DNA of 64,000 nt from Clostridia bacterium (GTDB lineage: Bacteria; Bacillota; Clostridia; Christensenellales; CAG-138). Below the pieces are notes generated by a model. It ran no database searches, was not told where the DNA came from, and saw nothing but the letters and a program-made list of their open reading frames with translations. The stretch is taken from the NCBI GenBank assembly GCA_017448545.1, contig JAFSLH010000005.1:116627-180626 (forward strand), read 5' to 3'. The translations under genes and the position numbers were made by a program. Shown here piece after piece: positions 18,293 to 28,162 of the stretch (position 1 is its first letter; each line of letters starts with the position of its first letter).

Positions 18293-19960
18293 ATGAATCA
18301 CAGAGGAAGCAAAAGCAAACATCAATTGAAAATCATTCCGCTCGGCGGCGTCGGCGAGATCGGAAAGAATCTGACCGTTTTGGAATACGGGGACGATATT
18401 CTGATCATTGATTGCGGCATGAGCTTTCCGGACGACGAGATGCCGGGCATCGACGCCGTCATCCCGGATATGACGTATCTGGAAACAAACATGTCCCGCA
18501 TCCGCGGCATGTTGATTACACACGGGCACGAGGATCATATCGGCGCTATTCCGTACGCGATGATGAAATTCCGCTGTCCGATTTACGGAACGAGGTTCAC
18601 CAACGCGCTGATCCGGCATAAGCTCGAGGAACATAAGATCAACGATGTAACGTTGGTTGACGTATCGCCGGGCGACGTCGTAACGCTCGGTTCCTGCAAG
18701 GCGGAGTTTATCAAAACCGGACACAGCATCGCCGGCGCCTGCGCGCTTGCGATTACGACGCCGATCGGAACGGTCATCCATACCGGCGATTTCAAAATCG
18801 ACCTGACGCCGATGGACGGGGAACCGATTGACGTCAACCGATTCGCCTATTTCGGAACGCGCGGCGTATTGGCGCTGCTTTCGGACAGCACAAACGTCGA
18901 ACGGCCCGGCATTACGCAGACCGAACGCGAGATCGGAAAAACGTTTGAATCCTGTTTTTCCAAGGCGACGGGACGCGTCATCGTCGCTACGTTTGCATCC
19001 AACGTGTACCGGATGCAGCAGGTGGCCGACGTTGCGATTGAGCATGGGCGCGTCGTCTGCTTCCAGGGACGCAGCATGGAGCAGATCGTCAAGATTGCAC
19101 AGCAGCTCGGCTATATGCATATCCCGGAGGACAAGCTCGTCAAGGTCGATCAGCTGAAAAATTTCCGGGACGACGAAATCTGCGTGATGACAACCGGCAG
19201 CCAGGGCGAGCCGATGAGCGGCCTGTTCCGCATGGCGAACGCAACGCATAGATTGAACGTCGGAAAGGGCGATACTGTCATCATTTCTGCGTCCGCGATT
19301 CCCGGCAACGAGCTCGGCGTGGCGCGGGTCATCAACCAGCTCTATGAAAAGGGAGCGACGGTCGTTTATGATCAGATGGCGGACGTACACGTTTCCGGAC
19401 ACGCATGTCGGGAAGAACTGAAGCTCATGATGGCTTTGACCAAACCAAAGTACTTTATTCCGGTGCACGGTGAAGCGCGGCATCTTCGGATGCACGCGGA
19501 CCTGGCGGTTACGATGGGCGTTGATGCGGAGCGTGTTTTCGTTCCGCAGCTCGGAACCGTGATTACTCTGACCGCCCGCAAGGGCTCTGTCGGCGAAACC
19601 GTGCCTTCCGGCAGCGTTATGGTCGACGGTCTTGCCAATATCGAAGACGCGGTGCTGCATGACCGAAAGCTGCTGAGTGAGGACGGACTCGTTCTGGCGA
19701 TTATCACGATGGACGGGGAGACCGGTCGGATTTGCGCGCCGGTCGAGATCATCTCGCGCGGGTTCGTTTATATGCGCGATGCGGAGAAGTTAATTGCCGA
19801 AGCGACAAAGCTGATCACGGAGGAAGCCGGACGCTTCGAAGGCGCCGAAAAGAGCGAGTATTCCGCCATCAAGAACTCGGTCAAGAGCCGACTGAAATCG
19901 TACCTATACGGTAAAACGCATCGGAACCCGATGATTCTGCCGATTACGATCGAGATATAA
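18293..19960 (+). CDS. Ribonuclease J
   Basis: 555 residues, typical of RNase J1/J2. The metallo-beta-lactamase motif THGHEDHIGAIPY has H77, H79, D81 and H82. IHTGDFKID and the beta-CASP motifs (SDSTN, FASNVYRMQQV, TTGSQGEP, SGHA) follow, and a C-terminal domain (about 450-555) completes it. It is a 5' exonuclease/endonuclease central to mRNA decay in Bacillota. J1 and J2 cannot be separated here; all zinc ligands look intact, so an active enzyme is expected. Start uncertain: the nearest AGGAG is 21 bases upstream, with a seven-codon ATG...TGA reading frame in between. A YlbF-like gene follows 13 bases later. Confidence 0.93.
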   Translation: MNHRGSKSKHQLKIIPLGGVGEIGKNLTVLEYGDDILIIDCGMSFPDDEMPGIDAVIPDMTYLETNMSRIRGMLITHGHEDHIGAIPYAMMKFRCPIYGTRFTNALIRHKLEEHKINDVTLVDVSPGDVVTLGSCKAEFIKTGHSIAGACALAITTPIGTVIHTGDFKIDLTPMDGEPIDVNRFAYFGTRGVLALLSDSTNVERPGITQTEREIGKTFESCFSKATGRVIVATFASNVYRMQQVADVAIEHGRVVCFQGRSMEQIVKIAQQLGYMHIPEDKLVKVDQLKNFRDDEICVMTTGSQGEPMSGLFRMANATHRLNVGKGDTVIISASAIPGNELGVARVINQLYEKGATVVYDQMADVHVSGHACREELKLMMALTKPKYFIPVHGEARHLRMHADLAVTMGVDAERVFVPQLGTVITLTARKGSVGETVPSGSVMVDGLANIEDAVLHDRKLLSEDGLVLAIITMDGETGRICAPVEIISRGFVYMRDAEKLIAEATKLITEEAGRFEGAEKSEYSAIKNSVKSRLKSYLYGKTHRNPMILPITIEI

Positions 19961-19973
19961 GAGAGGAAGCGCA

Positions 19974-20315
19974 ATGGTGTACGATCGCGCAAAACAGCTT
20001 GCAGACGAAATGCGGCAAAGCGACGAATATCGCGCGTATTGCGCGGCAAAGGAACGCGCATATTCCGCGGAATCCACGCGCAATCTGTTGAGTGAATACC
20101 ATCGGCTTCGCACCAGGGCGCAGGCATACGCTTTGTCCGGCGAACGAAACGATGCGCTTTTGGCGAAGCTGCAAAAGCTCGGCGAATTGCTGCAGTTTGA
20201 CGCGGATGCAGCGGAATACCTGCTGGCCGAATATCGGCTGACCGAGATGCTCGGCGACGTTTACAAGATCCTTGCGCAAGCCGTCGAGATGGATATCGGC
20301 GATCTGGAAGCATAA
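19974..20315 (+). CDS. YlbF/YmcA family protein
   Basis: 113 residues, almost all helical, with no transmembrane segment. The pattern DRAKQLADEMRQSDEYRAYCAAKERAY followed by a long helix and LLAEYRLTEMLGDVYKILAQ fits the Com_YlbF fold. In B. subtilis YlbF (RicF), YmcA (RicA) and YaaT (RicT) form a complex that binds Fe-S clusters and steers RNase Y. This copy lacks the C-terminal cysteines of YlbF. Its place directly after RNase J, with RBS GAGAGGAAG, suggests a role in RNA decay. That is inference. Confidence 0.75.
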   Translation: MVYDRAKQLADEMRQSDEYRAYCAAKERAYSAESTRNLLSEYHRLRTRAQAYALSGERNDALLAKLQKLGELLQFDADAAEYLLAEYRLTEMLGDVYKILAQAVEMDIGDLEA

Positions 20316-20333
20316 CGGGAAGGAGAGAAGACA

Positions 20334-21476
20334 ATGAATCGGAGCGAAAAAGAACTTTCCCCGGTACAGCGCCGGTGGAAATTGTTTTGGCGATATGCGC
20401 GACCGGTCGTCTCCTGGACGGCCAGCATCGCGATCGTTTTGATCGTTGTTTCTCTGACGATCAATTACGTCGTTTCGCACTATGTTTCCGCCGTCGACCC
20501 GAACGATTCGACGCCGTATGAGGTAACGATTCCGCAGAATGCATCGGCAAGCTCAATCGCCCGTATTCTCTATACGGCATGCGGCGAGGGGAAGGACGGC
20601 CTGATTGTATCAACGGCGTCTTTCAAAGTTTACGTTGATTTCGTCGGTAAAGCGAACAGCCTGAAAGCCGGAACCTATATCCTTTCCAAGAACATGACCA
20701 TCAAGGAGATTGTCAATATTCTGGCCGAGGGTGTGCCGGCGCGTGTCACAAAGCGCGTTACGATTCCGGAAGGATACACGGTTGAGCAGATTGCGGAGCT
20801 GTTGTCGAAGGAGGAAATTTTATCGGGTACCGCGACGTTCCGCACACTTTGCAAAACCGTCGACGCGTTCTCCAACTATGCGTTCCTGTCGGATTTGCCG
20901 TCCGCGAACGAGCGCATCTATGCGCTGGAAGGATATCTGTTCCCGGATACCTACGAGTTTTATGTGGAGTCCGATGCGGAAGAAGTCATCAATCGCATGC
21001 TGACGAGATATTATGAGGTGTATTCCGGCGAATTTGTGGACCGGGCAAATGAATTGGGACTGACGCGCGATCAGGTCATGATTCTCGCATCCATTATTGA
21101 ACGCGAAGCGCGCGATGCGGAAGACTTCGCAAAGGTCTCGGCTGTGTTCCACAACCGTTTGGCGGACGGAATGAAGCTGGAATCCTGCGCGACGCTGTCG
21201 TATGCGACGAATACGAACCGTCTCTATTTCAGCGCAGAGGAAATGGCAATCGTTTCTCCGTACAACACCTACCTGAACGCCGGATTCCCGATCGGGCCGA
21301 TCTGCAATCCGGGAGAAGCGGCCATTTCTGCGGCGCTTTACCCGAACGAAGAATACGTTGCCGAGCATTACCTGTTCTTCTGCAACGCAAACCCGAACCT
21401 CACAAGCGCGCTTCTGTTCTCGAAAACATACGAAGAGCAACAAGCAAACGTAGACAAATACAAGAAGTACTGGTAA
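20334..21476 (+). CDS. mltG: Endolytic murein transglycosylase MltG (YceG-like)
   Basis: 380 residues. A cytoplasmic tail and one membrane anchor (about 31-53) precede a LysM-like part (about 65-150) and the catalytic YceG domain. The proposed catalytic Glu is E256 in ILASIIEREA, with LEGYLFPDTYEF and GFPIGPICNPGEAAI nearby, both strongly conserved. MltG cuts nascent glycan strands to end peptidoglycan polymerisation. RBS GGAGAG is upstream. It is the last gene of the long run; no clear terminator follows in the 138-base gap. Confidence 0.94.
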   Translation: MNRSEKELSPVQRRWKLFWRYARPVVSWTASIAIVLIVVSLTINYVVSHYVSAVDPNDSTPYEVTIPQNASASSIARILYTACGEGKDGLIVSTASFKVYVDFVGKANSLKAGTYILSKNMTIKEIVNILAEGVPARVTKRVTIPEGYTVEQIAELLSKEEILSGTATFRTLCKTVDAFSNYAFLSDLPSANERIYALEGYLFPDTYEFYVESDAEEVINRMLTRYYEVYSGEFVDRANELGLTRDQVMILASIIEREARDAEDFAKVSAVFHNRLADGMKLESCATLSYATNTNRLYFSAEEMAIVSPYNTYLNAGFPIGPICNPGEAAISAALYPNEEYVAEHYLFFCNANPNLTSALLFSKTYEEQQANVDKYKKYW

Positions 21477-21528
21477 ATCAGCGGCCTAATGGAACTAAAC
21501 TCCGATCAATGAATTTTGTAAAAAGTAC

Positions 21529-21557
21529 TTCCATTTTGTAAACGGTTCTGTTATAAT
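21529..21557 (+). promoter_or_regulatory. Promoter of the BMP-family lipoprotein gene
   Basis: TTCCAT, 17 bases, TATAAT, with an extended -10 (TGT before TATAAT). The -35 is weak, so the extended -10 probably compensates. The leader to the ATG is about 50 bases and ends in AGGAGG. Confidence 0.65.
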
Positions 21558-21614
21558 AAACATGCACGTAATCTTGTGCGAAAAAAGTCAAACAAAATTC
21601 AGGAGGAAAGAAGT

Positions 21615-22697
21615 ATGAAGAAAATCATTGCGCTTGCGCTGTCTTTGCTGATGGTTTTCGCGATTGTCGCCTGTACGGCTGCTCCGGCAAATTCCGGTTC
21701 CGACAAGTATGAAATCGCGATGGTAACCGACGTCGGCGCGCTGATGGACAAGTCGTTCAACCAAGGCACCTGGGAAGGCTGCGAAGCTTATGCGAAGGAG
21801 CATGGTCTTACGTACAAGTATTATCAGCCGGCCAACGGTTCCGAAGCAACGGATGACGATCGCTATGACGCGATGAAGGCTGCTGTGCAGGGCGGCGCGA
21901 AAGTTATCGTTACCCCGGGCTTCCTGCAGGGCAATGCACTGGAGAAGGCCGCGAAGGAATTCCCCGAAGTAAAGTTCATCTTCATTGATGGCTGGTCGAT
22001 GGGTCTTGACAACGTTTCCGGTATCGCCTACAAGGAAGAGCAGTCCGGTTACCTCGCGGGTTACGCGGCGGTTATGGAAGGCTACACGAAGCTCGGCTTC
22101 TGCGGCGGTGGCGGCGGAACGAACCCGGCATGCTGCCGTTACGGCTATGGCTTCGTCCAGGGCGCTGAAGCGGCTGCTGAAGCAAAGGGCGTTGACGTTG
22201 AGATCAAGTACACCTGGCAGTACGGCGCAAGCTTCTCGGCTTCTCCGGAACTCCAGACGATGGTAGGCGGCTGGTATGAGAAGGGCACCGAAATCGTGTT
22301 CAGCGCGGGCGGCTCGATCTTCAACTCGATCACGGCTGCTGCAGCGGCGAACGATGCGAAGGTTATCGGCGTCGATGTTGACCAGTCCTACGAGTCCGAC
22401 ACGGTTGTTACCTCCGCTCTGAAGGGCCTGACCGCTTCCGTTAAGTGGGCTCTTGCGAAGGTCTATGACGGCACTTGGGCGGAAATCTCCGGTGCGAACT
22501 CCGCAAGCCTCGGCGCGGAGAGCGATGCTGTCGGTCTGCCGACCGCAACCTGGAGCCTCAAGAACTGGACCGTTGCGGAATATGAAGCGCTGCTGGCCTC
22601 CATCAAGAGCGGTGCGGTTGTCGTCGACAACACGCTGCTCGAGGCGGATGCAATTGCGGCTCAGCCGTTCAAGCATGTCACCATTCAGTATGTCTAA
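21615..22697 (+). CDS. BMP (Med/PnrA-like) family substrate-binding lipoprotein
   Basis: 360 residues from the ATG at 21615 (AGGAGG eight bases upstream). A lipoprotein signal ends at C20 in IVACTAAP. The mature protein has the BMP fold marks: IAMVTDVGALMDKSFNQGTWEG, VIVTPGFLQGNAL, GYLAGYAAVMEG and VIGVDVDQSYES. Members bind nucleosides and feed the RbsA-like ATPase and two permeases encoded next. Codon choice (frequent AAG, GGC, GAA) looks tuned for high expression, which fits a transporter receptor. It has its own promoter and a strong terminator, so it can be made in excess of the membrane subunits. Confidence 0.92.
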   Translation: MKKIIALALSLLMVFAIVACTAAPANSGSDKYEIAMVTDVGALMDKSFNQGTWEGCEAYAKEHGLTYKYYQPANGSEATDDDRYDAMKAAVQGGAKVIVTPGFLQGNALEKAAKEFPEVKFIFIDGWSMGLDNVSGIAYKEEQSGYLAGYAAVMEGYTKLGFCGGGGGTNPACCRYGYGFVQGAEAAAEAKGVDVEIKYTWQYGASFSASPELQTMVGGWYEKGTEIVFSAGGSIFNSITAAAAANDAKVIGVDVDQSYESDTVVTSALKGLTASVKWALAKVYDGTWAEISGANSASLGAESDAVGLPTATWSLKNWTVAEYEALLASIKSGAVVVDNTLLEADAIAAQPFKHVTIQYV

Positions 22698-22711
22698 TCT
22701 GTAATCCCTTT

Positions 22712-22741
22712 GGGGACGGCAATGCCGTCCCCGATTTTTTT
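22712..22741 (+). terminator. Rho-independent terminator after the lipoprotein gene
   Basis: A perfect nine-base GC-rich stem (GGGGACGGC/GCCGTCCCC) with an AAT loop is followed by GA and seven T residues. Confidence 0.92.
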
Positions 22742-22764
22742 ATCAAGAACTTGTAAAAGATTTC

Positions 22765-22793
22765 TTGCAAAACGTCGGTTTTCAATTTATAAT
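22765..22793 (+). promoter_or_regulatory. Promoter of the nucleoside ABC transporter operon
   Basis: TTGCAA, 17 bases, TATAAT: a near-consensus sigma-A promoter starting 23 bases after the previous terminator. The leader is about 38 bases and ends with AAGGAGGT. Confidence 0.85.
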
Positions 22794-22836
22794 ATAGGAG
22801 TACCTTAGGAAGGAATCTATCGAAGGAGGTCGAACC

Positions 22837-24390
22837 ATGGAGCAATCCCCTGAGTATGTAATCGAGATGCTGCATATCACGAAGGAATTTCCCGGGATAA
22901 AGGCAAACGATGACATTACCCTGCAATTGAAAAAAGGCGAGATTCATGCACTGCTCGGCGAGAACGGCGCGGGAAAATCCACGTTGATGAGCGTTCTGTT
23001 CGGAATGTATCAGCCGGAGGAGGGCGTGATTAAAAAGGACGGCAAGGTCGTTACGATCAACAATCCGAACGACGCGACCGCCCTGCATATCGGTATGGTG
23101 CATCAGCATTTCAAGCTGGTCGATGTTTTTACCGTTCTCGATAACATCATTCTCGGCGCAGAGGAAACGAAGCTCGGCTTTATTCAGAAGAAGAACGCGC
23201 GCAAAAAAGTGCAGGAGCTTTCCGACCGATACGGATTGCACGTGAATCTGGATGCGAAAATCGAGGATATCACGGTCGGTATGCAGCAGCGCGTTGAGAT
23301 TCTGAAAATGCTGTACCGCGACAACGAGATCCTGATTTTTGACGAACCGACCGCAGTTTTGACCCCGCAGGAGATCGAAGAGCTGATGCAGATCATGAAG
23401 GGCCTCGCCAAGGAGGGGAAGTCGCTTCTGTTCATTTCGCATAAGCTGAACGAGATCATGGAGGTTTCGGATCGCGTTACAGTCTTGCGTAAGGGGAAAT
23501 ACATCGGCACTGTCGAAACGAAGGACACCACAAAGGAAGAGCTTTCCCGCATGATGGTCGGCCGTCCCGTACAGCTTGTCGTTGAAAAAGACGAAGCAAA
23601 GCCCACCGAACCGATTCTTGAGGTCGAGCATTTCACGGTTCCCTCCAAGATTCACAAGAACAATGCCGTAAAAGACGTCAGTCTCACTGTGCGTGCAGGC
23701 GAGATCGTTTGCATCGCCGGTATCGACGGGAACGGTCAAACCGAGTTTGTCTACGGTCTGACCGGTTTGGAAAGGCCTTCCGCCGGAAAAGTGAAGCTGC
23801 TCGGAAAAGATATTACGCACGCCACGATTCGCGAGCGTTCGCTTGACGGCATGAGCCATATCCCGGAAGACCGGCATAAGCACGGCTTGGTTTTGGATTT
23901 CACACTGGAGCAGAACATGGTTTTGCAGCGGTACTATGAACCGAAATTCCAAAAGGGCGGTTTCATCAAATTCGGCGCAGTGCGCGAGTACGCCGAAGGG
24001 TTGATCGAAAAGTTCGACGTTCGTTCCGGCCAGGGGCCTGTCACGGTTGCGCGCAGCATGTCCGGCGGCAACCAGCAGAAGGCAATCATCGCCCGCGAAG
24101 TCGATCGCGACTTGCCGCTGATCATCGCCGTTCAGCCGACGCGCGGACTTGACGTCGGCGCGATCGAGTTTGTGCACAGTCAGCTTGTTGCGGCACGCGA
24201 CGCCGGAAAAGCGATTTTGCTCGTTTCACTGGAACTGGAAGAAGTTATGAGCCTTTCGGATCGCATCCTGGTCATGTACGAAGGCGAAATCGTCGGCGAG
24301 CTGGATCCGAAGACGACGACCGTCGAAGAATTGGGTCTGTATATGGCAGGCGCAAAACGAAATAACGGACAGGAGGCTTCCGCGTCATGA
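22837..24390 (+). CDS. Nucleoside-type ABC transporter ATP-binding protein (tandem ATPase)
   Basis: 517 residues with two fused ATPase domains. The first (about 8-245) has Walker [10 protein letters not shown] starting at G41 and Walker [11 protein letters not shown]; its signature-like segment is [13 protein letters not shown]. The second (about 265-505) has the degenerate Walker [10 protein letters not shown] usual for this family, signature [15 protein letters not shown], and PTRGLDVGA. These features place it with the RbsA/NupA group that works with BMP lipoproteins. It overlaps the first permease gene by four bases (ATGA). Confidence 0.93.
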   Translation: MEQSPEYVIEMLHITKEFPGIKANDDITLQLKKGEIHALLGENGAGKSTLMSVLFGMYQPEEGVIKKDGKVVTINNPNDATALHIGMVHQHFKLVDVFTVLDNIILGAEETKLGFIQKKNARKKVQELSDRYGLHVNLDAKIEDITVGMQQRVEILKMLYRDNEILIFDEPTAVLTPQEIEELMQIMKGLAKEGKSLLFISHKLNEIMEVSDRVTVLRKGKYIGTVETKDTTKEELSRMMVGRPVQLVVEKDEAKPTEPILEVEHFTVPSKIHKNNAVKDVSLTVRAGEIVCIAGIDGNGQTEFVYGLTGLERPSAGKVKLLGKDITHATIRERSLDGMSHIPEDRHKHGLVLDFTLEQNMVLQRYYEPKFQKGGFIKFGAVREYAEGLIEKFDVRSGQGPVTVARSMSGGNQQKAIIAREVDRDLPLIIAVQPTRGLDVGAIEFVHSQLVAARDAGKAILLVSLELEEVMSLSDRILVMYEGEIVGELDPKTTTVEELGLYMAGAKRNNGQEASAS

Positions 24391-25586
24391 AAGGATTTTT
24401 GAAGAAAAGTGGAACCACTTCCGTTCTTGCAACGCTGATTTCGATCCTGATCGGACTGGTTGCTGGATCGGTACTGATTCTGATTGTCGGTATTTTCGAC
24501 AACAAGATCGGCCTTTCGGGCGCATGGGACGGCATTCGTCTCGTGTTCATCGGCCTGTTCAATACCGGTCGTGACGCATCCGGCGTCATGACATTCGGAT
24601 TTAACCCGGCGAACTTCGGCAATATGCTGTTCCGTGCGATTCCGTTGATTCTGACCGGCCTTTCCGTTGCGCTTGCGTACAAAACCGGTCTGTTCAATAT
24701 CGGTGCTGCCGGTCAGTACCTGGCGGGTATCGCCGCGACGCTGTTTGTCGCGCTCGAGATTCCGACCACCGTTGTCCCTGCATGGATTGTCTGGACGCTT
24801 GCGCTGCTTGCCGGTATTCTTGCCGGTGCGCTGTGGGGCGCAATCCCGGGCCTTCTGAAAGCGTATCTGAACATCAACGAGGTGCTTGCCTGCATCATGA
24901 CGAACTGGATTGCGGCGAATATCGTGACCTGGCTCTTTGATCTGTCGAACCTCAAGAATGTAACGGAAGGTACGAAAACCGCCTATATCTATAAGACGTC
25001 GTTCAACGGCGTCGAAACGGCAAAGCTCGGCCTTGATAAAGTGTTCGCCGGGTCGCAGGTCAACGCCGGTATTTTGATTGCGATTCTGTTCGCTATCGGC
25101 GTATACATCCTGATGACGCGGACGACCTTCGGCTTCGAACTGAAGGCTTGCGGATCGAACCGCCATGCCGCACGATACGCAGGCATCCGCGATAAGCAAA
25201 GCATCGTTTTCTCGATGGGCCTTGCCGGTGCGCTTGCGGGCGCTGCCGCGTCGCTGTATTACCTCTCCGGCAATCCGGAATTCTTCTGGAGCACCTACCA
25301 GTCGCTTCCGGCTGCCGGCTTCAACGGCATCGCTGTCGCCCTGCTCGGCGCGTGCAACCCGATCGCAGTTATCTTTACCGGCATCTTCATGTCGATGCTG
25401 CAGGTTATCGGTTCGCAGATTACGTTCCTGACGCCGTTCAATGAGTACATTACCGACGTTATCATCGCGGTCATCGTGTATCTGTCCGCATTCTCGCTTG
25501 TGATCCGGATGTGGATTTCCGGCCGCGGAAAGAAGAAACCTGTCAAACCTGCTAAAGCCGACGCGAAGAAGGAGGTGAAAGCGTAA
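24387..25586 (+). CDS. Nucleoside-type ABC transporter permease (YufP/NupB-like)
   Basis: 399 residues, about nine to ten membrane helices. The family phrases [22 protein letters not shown] and [15 protein letters not shown] are present, as is the coupling segment [20 protein letters not shown], which contacts the ATPase. A Lys-rich tail ends the protein. It belongs to the BPD_transp_2 family. It is the larger of two paired permeases; its stop shares an A with the next ATG (TAATG). Confidence 0.92.
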   Translation: MKGFLKKSGTTSVLATLISILIGLVAGSVLILIVGIFDNKIGLSGAWDGIRLVFIGLFNTGRDASGVMTFGFNPANFGNMLFRAIPLILTGLSVALAYKTGLFNIGAAGQYLAGIAATLFVALEIPTTVVPAWIVWTLALLAGILAGALWGAIPGLLKAYLNINEVLACIMTNWIAANIVTWLFDLSNLKNVTEGTKTAYIYKTSFNGVETAKLGLDKVFAGSQVNAGILIAILFAIGVYILMTRTTFGFELKACGSNRHAARYAGIRDKQSIVFSMGLAGALAGAAASLYYLSGNPEFFWSTYQSLPAAGFNGIAVALLGACNPIAVIFTGIFMSMLQVIGSQITFLTPFNEYITDVIIAVIVYLSAFSLVIRMWISGRGKKKPVKPAKADAKKEVKA

Positions 25587-26635
25587 TGTCTTTTCTGATT
25601 CGTGAAACGCTTGTTTATGCTGTTCCCTTGATGATCGTAGCGCTCGCCGGTGTGTTTGCCGAACGAAGCGGCATCATCAACCTCGCGCTGGAAGGCATTA
25701 TGATCTTCGGCGCATTCATCGGTGCATTCTTCATTTACGAGATGCAGATGAATGAAGTATTCGTTCTGCAAAGCGGCGCTGCCAACTGGGGCACGATGCA
25801 GATGTTTGTCCTGTTAACAATGCTGGTCGCCGGTATTGCAGGCGCGATCTTCTCCTTGCTGCTCGCGTTCGCCGCCATTAACCTGAAAGCGGACCAGACG
25901 ATCGGCGGTACGGCGTTGAACCTGTTGGCGCCTGCGTTCGTGCTGTTCTTTATTCGCATCATCGCGAACCAGGACGACCTGCGCATGTACAGGGGCGACG
26001 CTGCCAGCTGGTTCATGCTGAAAAAATCGTTCTTCGGGCTGAAGGAAGCAGACGGTTTCTTCGTCAACACGTTCCTCAACAAGGTCTATATTACGACCTA
26101 TGTTTGCCTGCTCCTGTTCGTCCTGCTTTCGATCCTTCTGTATAAGACCAAGTTCGGTCTGCGCCTCCGTGCATGCGGTGAAAACCCGCAGGCGGCCGCT
26201 TCGCTCGGTATCAACGTCTTCCATATGCGGTATGCCGGCGTCATCATTTCCGGCTTCCTCGCTGGTATGGGCGGCTTCGTATATGCGCTGACGACTTCCA
26301 ACTGCGTTGCAAACGGCGACGTCGCAGGCTTCGGCTTCCTGGCACTCGCGGTTATGATCTTCGGCAACTGGAAGCCGCTGAACATCGCCGGGGCGGCGCT
26401 GCTGTTTGGTCTGTTCAAGTGCATGGCTGCATCGTATTCCACGCTGGATCTGGACGGGAACGGTCAGTATCTGCTCCTGAATCTCAGCAAAGACCCGGTT
26501 TGGGGCAAGATCCTCAACGCCAACTTCTACCGGCTGTTGCCGTATCTCGTATCGCTGATCGTTCTTGCGTTTACTTCCAAGAAGTCGCGCGCACCGAAGG
26601 CGGAAGGTATTCCGTACGATCCGGGCAAGCGGTAA
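25586..26635 (+). CDS. Nucleoside-type ABC transporter permease (YufQ/NupC-like)
   Basis: 349 residues, about eight to nine helices. [20 protein letters not shown] near the N terminus and [21 protein letters not shown] in the coupling loop are typical of the smaller permease of this transporter type. RBS AAGGAGGTGAAAG is inside the previous gene. With the ATPase, the other permease and the BMP lipoprotein it forms a complete nucleoside importer. A bidirectional terminator follows. Confidence 0.92.
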   Translation: MSFLIRETLVYAVPLMIVALAGVFAERSGIINLALEGIMIFGAFIGAFFIYEMQMNEVFVLQSGAANWGTMQMFVLLTMLVAGIAGAIFSLLLAFAAINLKADQTIGGTALNLLAPAFVLFFIRIIANQDDLRMYRGDAASWFMLKKSFFGLKEADGFFVNTFLNKVYITTYVCLLLFVLLSILLYKTKFGLRLRACGENPQAAASLGINVFHMRYAGVIISGFLAGMGGFVYALTTSNCVANGDVAGFGFLALAVMIFGNWKPLNIAGAALLFGLFKCMAASYSTLDLDGNGQYLLLNLSKDPVWGKILNANFYRLLPYLVSLIVLAFTSKKSRAPKAEGIPYDPGKR

Positions 26636-26650
26636 CCGTCATTGCAAACA

Positions 26651-26677
26651 AAAGAGCGCCCGGCGGGCGCTCTTTTT
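26651..26677. terminator. Bidirectional terminator between convergent operons
   Basis: A perfect 11-base stem (AAAGAGCGCCC/GGGCGCTCTTT) with a GGC loop has T-runs on both strands. It serves the transporter operon on plus and the cysS operon on minus. Confidence 0.92.
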
Positions 26678-26688
26678 GATGGACGATA

Positions 26689-27459
26689 TTATAAAAGATT
26701 CTGCACGTGATGCAAGCCGTAACGGCGGACCATATCCTCGGCAAACGCAACGGAAGCCGGGTGAGACAATGCGTCGGGACTGTGCGCATCGACGCCGAAG
26801 ACTACGTCTCCGCCGACTTCGCCTGCAATCTTCCAGAATTGCTGCTTGGGATACGGGCGATTCTCACGGATACCGAGCAGGTTGATTTCCATCGGGACGT
26901 GCAGTTCTTTGGCGGCTTCGCAAAGACGACGCATCTCCGATGCGTATTCGGGAGAATTCGGCCGCTGATAATCCAGCAGATCGGGATGTGCAAGGTAGAG
27001 GAACATTCCGGTTTTCATACCCGCAATGCAGCGATCCACATATTTTTTCAAAACAGTGGGATCGTTGGTCGGACGTCCGCTGTAGTATGAATTATCATCC
27101 GCGCCGACATAGTGCTGGCCGAGCAGAAAGTAATCGAACGGGTACGGGGAAGTGAACTTTTGCCACGCTTCAAACCAATTCGGATAATACTCTACTTCCA
27201 ATCCGAGCAGCAGCCGAATATCGTTTTGATACTCTTTTTGCAGGGAGAGGACGGAGGAGACATATCCCTCCAATTGATCGTGTGCCATCCGAACGTATTC
27301 GTTTCGGGGGTATCCGGCAGGAAACGGCGTGTGATCCGAAAACCCGACCGTTTCATATCCGGCAGCGATCGCCGCTTCCACATACGCACGGTCTTCTCCG
27401 GTTGCGTGGCCGCAGCGTGTCGTGTGCATGTGATAATTCTGTTTCAACAGAATGCTCAT
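26689..27459 (-). CDS. PHP-domain phosphoesterase, histidinol-phosphatase-like (HisK type)
   Basis: 256 residues. The PHP metal-binding motifs are visible: NYHMHTTRCGHA near the N terminus, GFSDHTPFP, GLEVEYYP, LAHPDLL, and DAHSPDAL near the C terminus. Many HisK-type histidinol phosphatases have this layout, but no other histidine-biosynthesis gene is in the window, so another phosphate ester could be the substrate. It is the last gene of the cysS operon and overlaps the gene before it by four bases. Confidence 0.82.
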   Translation of the reverse strand: MSILLKQNYHMHTTRCGHATGEDRAYVEAAIAAGYETVGFSDHTPFPAGYPRNEYVRMAHDQLEGYVSSVLSLQKEYQNDIRLLLGLEVEYYPNWFEAWQKFTSPYPFDYFLLGQHYVGADDNSYYSGRPTNDPTVLKKYVDRCIAGMKTGMFLYLAHPDLLDYQRPNSPEYASEMRRLCEAAKELHVPMEINLLGIRENRPYPKQQFWKIAGEVGGDVVFGVDAHSPDALSHPASVAFAEDMVRRYGLHHVQNLL

Positions 27460-28148
27460 TTTGCGTCCTCGGATTCCTTTTCCTCAAAATCAAATGCAGA
27501 ACTCGGCAGAGTGCTGCCGCCGGAACGCGACTGCTGCTTCGCCTTTTCGAGTTTTTCTTTGTCCGTAAACCGATTGGTCAGGATAAAAACACCAGCGACG
27601 ATCAGCAGCGCCAATCCCATGAATACCCAGGTCAAAATATTGGATACTCGGTTGGAAAACACGTTCCGCAGCTTCGTGAACGTTTCGTTTCGTGCGGACG
27701 GCGTTTCGCCGATGCCCAGATAGACATAGTCTCCGTCGTCGCCGCGCGGGAAATCGACGTGCTGCGATTGAATCGACTTGCCAAGCGCGGAAACCTGCGT
27801 ATACAGATCGGAATAGGCGTATACGGTATCGACCTGCAGCGAGGAGTCGGCAACCGTGCCGTCCGCCGTGATCGAATCGGCAAAGTCGGTCTTGAACGTA
27901 TCCGAAAGTTTGCATTCCACATCGCAGAACAATACTTTCTGATAGGCCGAGAGCAACGCAAGAATCAGCATGACCACGCCGAGACCCGCGTAGATCAGGC
28001 GAAGCCACTTTTTGAAATCGGCAACTTTGTCCTCTTTGATATTATCGGTAGCGAACAGTTTGCCTTTTCCGGTAATGGCGCTGTACAAAACGTAACATGC
28101 GATGCCGAGCAGAACAAGCGGGAAAATGAAATCAATGATCATCTGCAT
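27456..28148 (-). CDS. Unknown membrane protein with an extracytoplasmic loop
   Basis: 230 residues; I do not recognise the family. Helices are predicted at about 4-24, 48-69 and 170-190. Between the second and third is a loop of about 100 residues containing CDVEC and a run of polar residues. The C-terminal tail is charged (TDKEKLEKAK, then an acidic end). The start ATG has GAGGT six bases upstream. It lies 14 bases after cysS and overlaps the PHP gene by four, so the three are co-transcribed and probably made together. No functional residues can be named. Confidence 0.7.
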   Translation of the reverse strand: MQMIIDFIFPLVLLGIACYVLYSAITGKGKLFATDNIKEDKVADFKKWLRLIYAGLGVVMLILALLSAYQKVLFCDVECKLSDTFKTDFADSITADGTVADSSLQVDTVYAYSDLYTQVSALGKSIQSQHVDFPRGDDGDYVYLGIGETPSARNETFTKLRNVFSNRVSNILTWVFMGLALLIVAGVFILTNRFTDKEKLEKAKQQSRSGGSTLPSSAFDFEEKESEDAK

Positions 28149-28162
28149 AACGATACCTCAGT

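Noticed and set aside
16847..19660. A 937-codon open frame on minus, opposite hslU and RNase J
   Set aside because: It lies wholly antisense to two strongly supported genes, is rich in Arg/His/Gln and matches no family pattern. The codon bias of the real genes leaves few antisense stops, so such long shadows are common here.
21477..21614. A purine-type riboswitch before the nucleoside-binding lipoprotein gene
   Set aside because: The leader is only about 50 bases and shows no three-way junction or conserved loop sequences.
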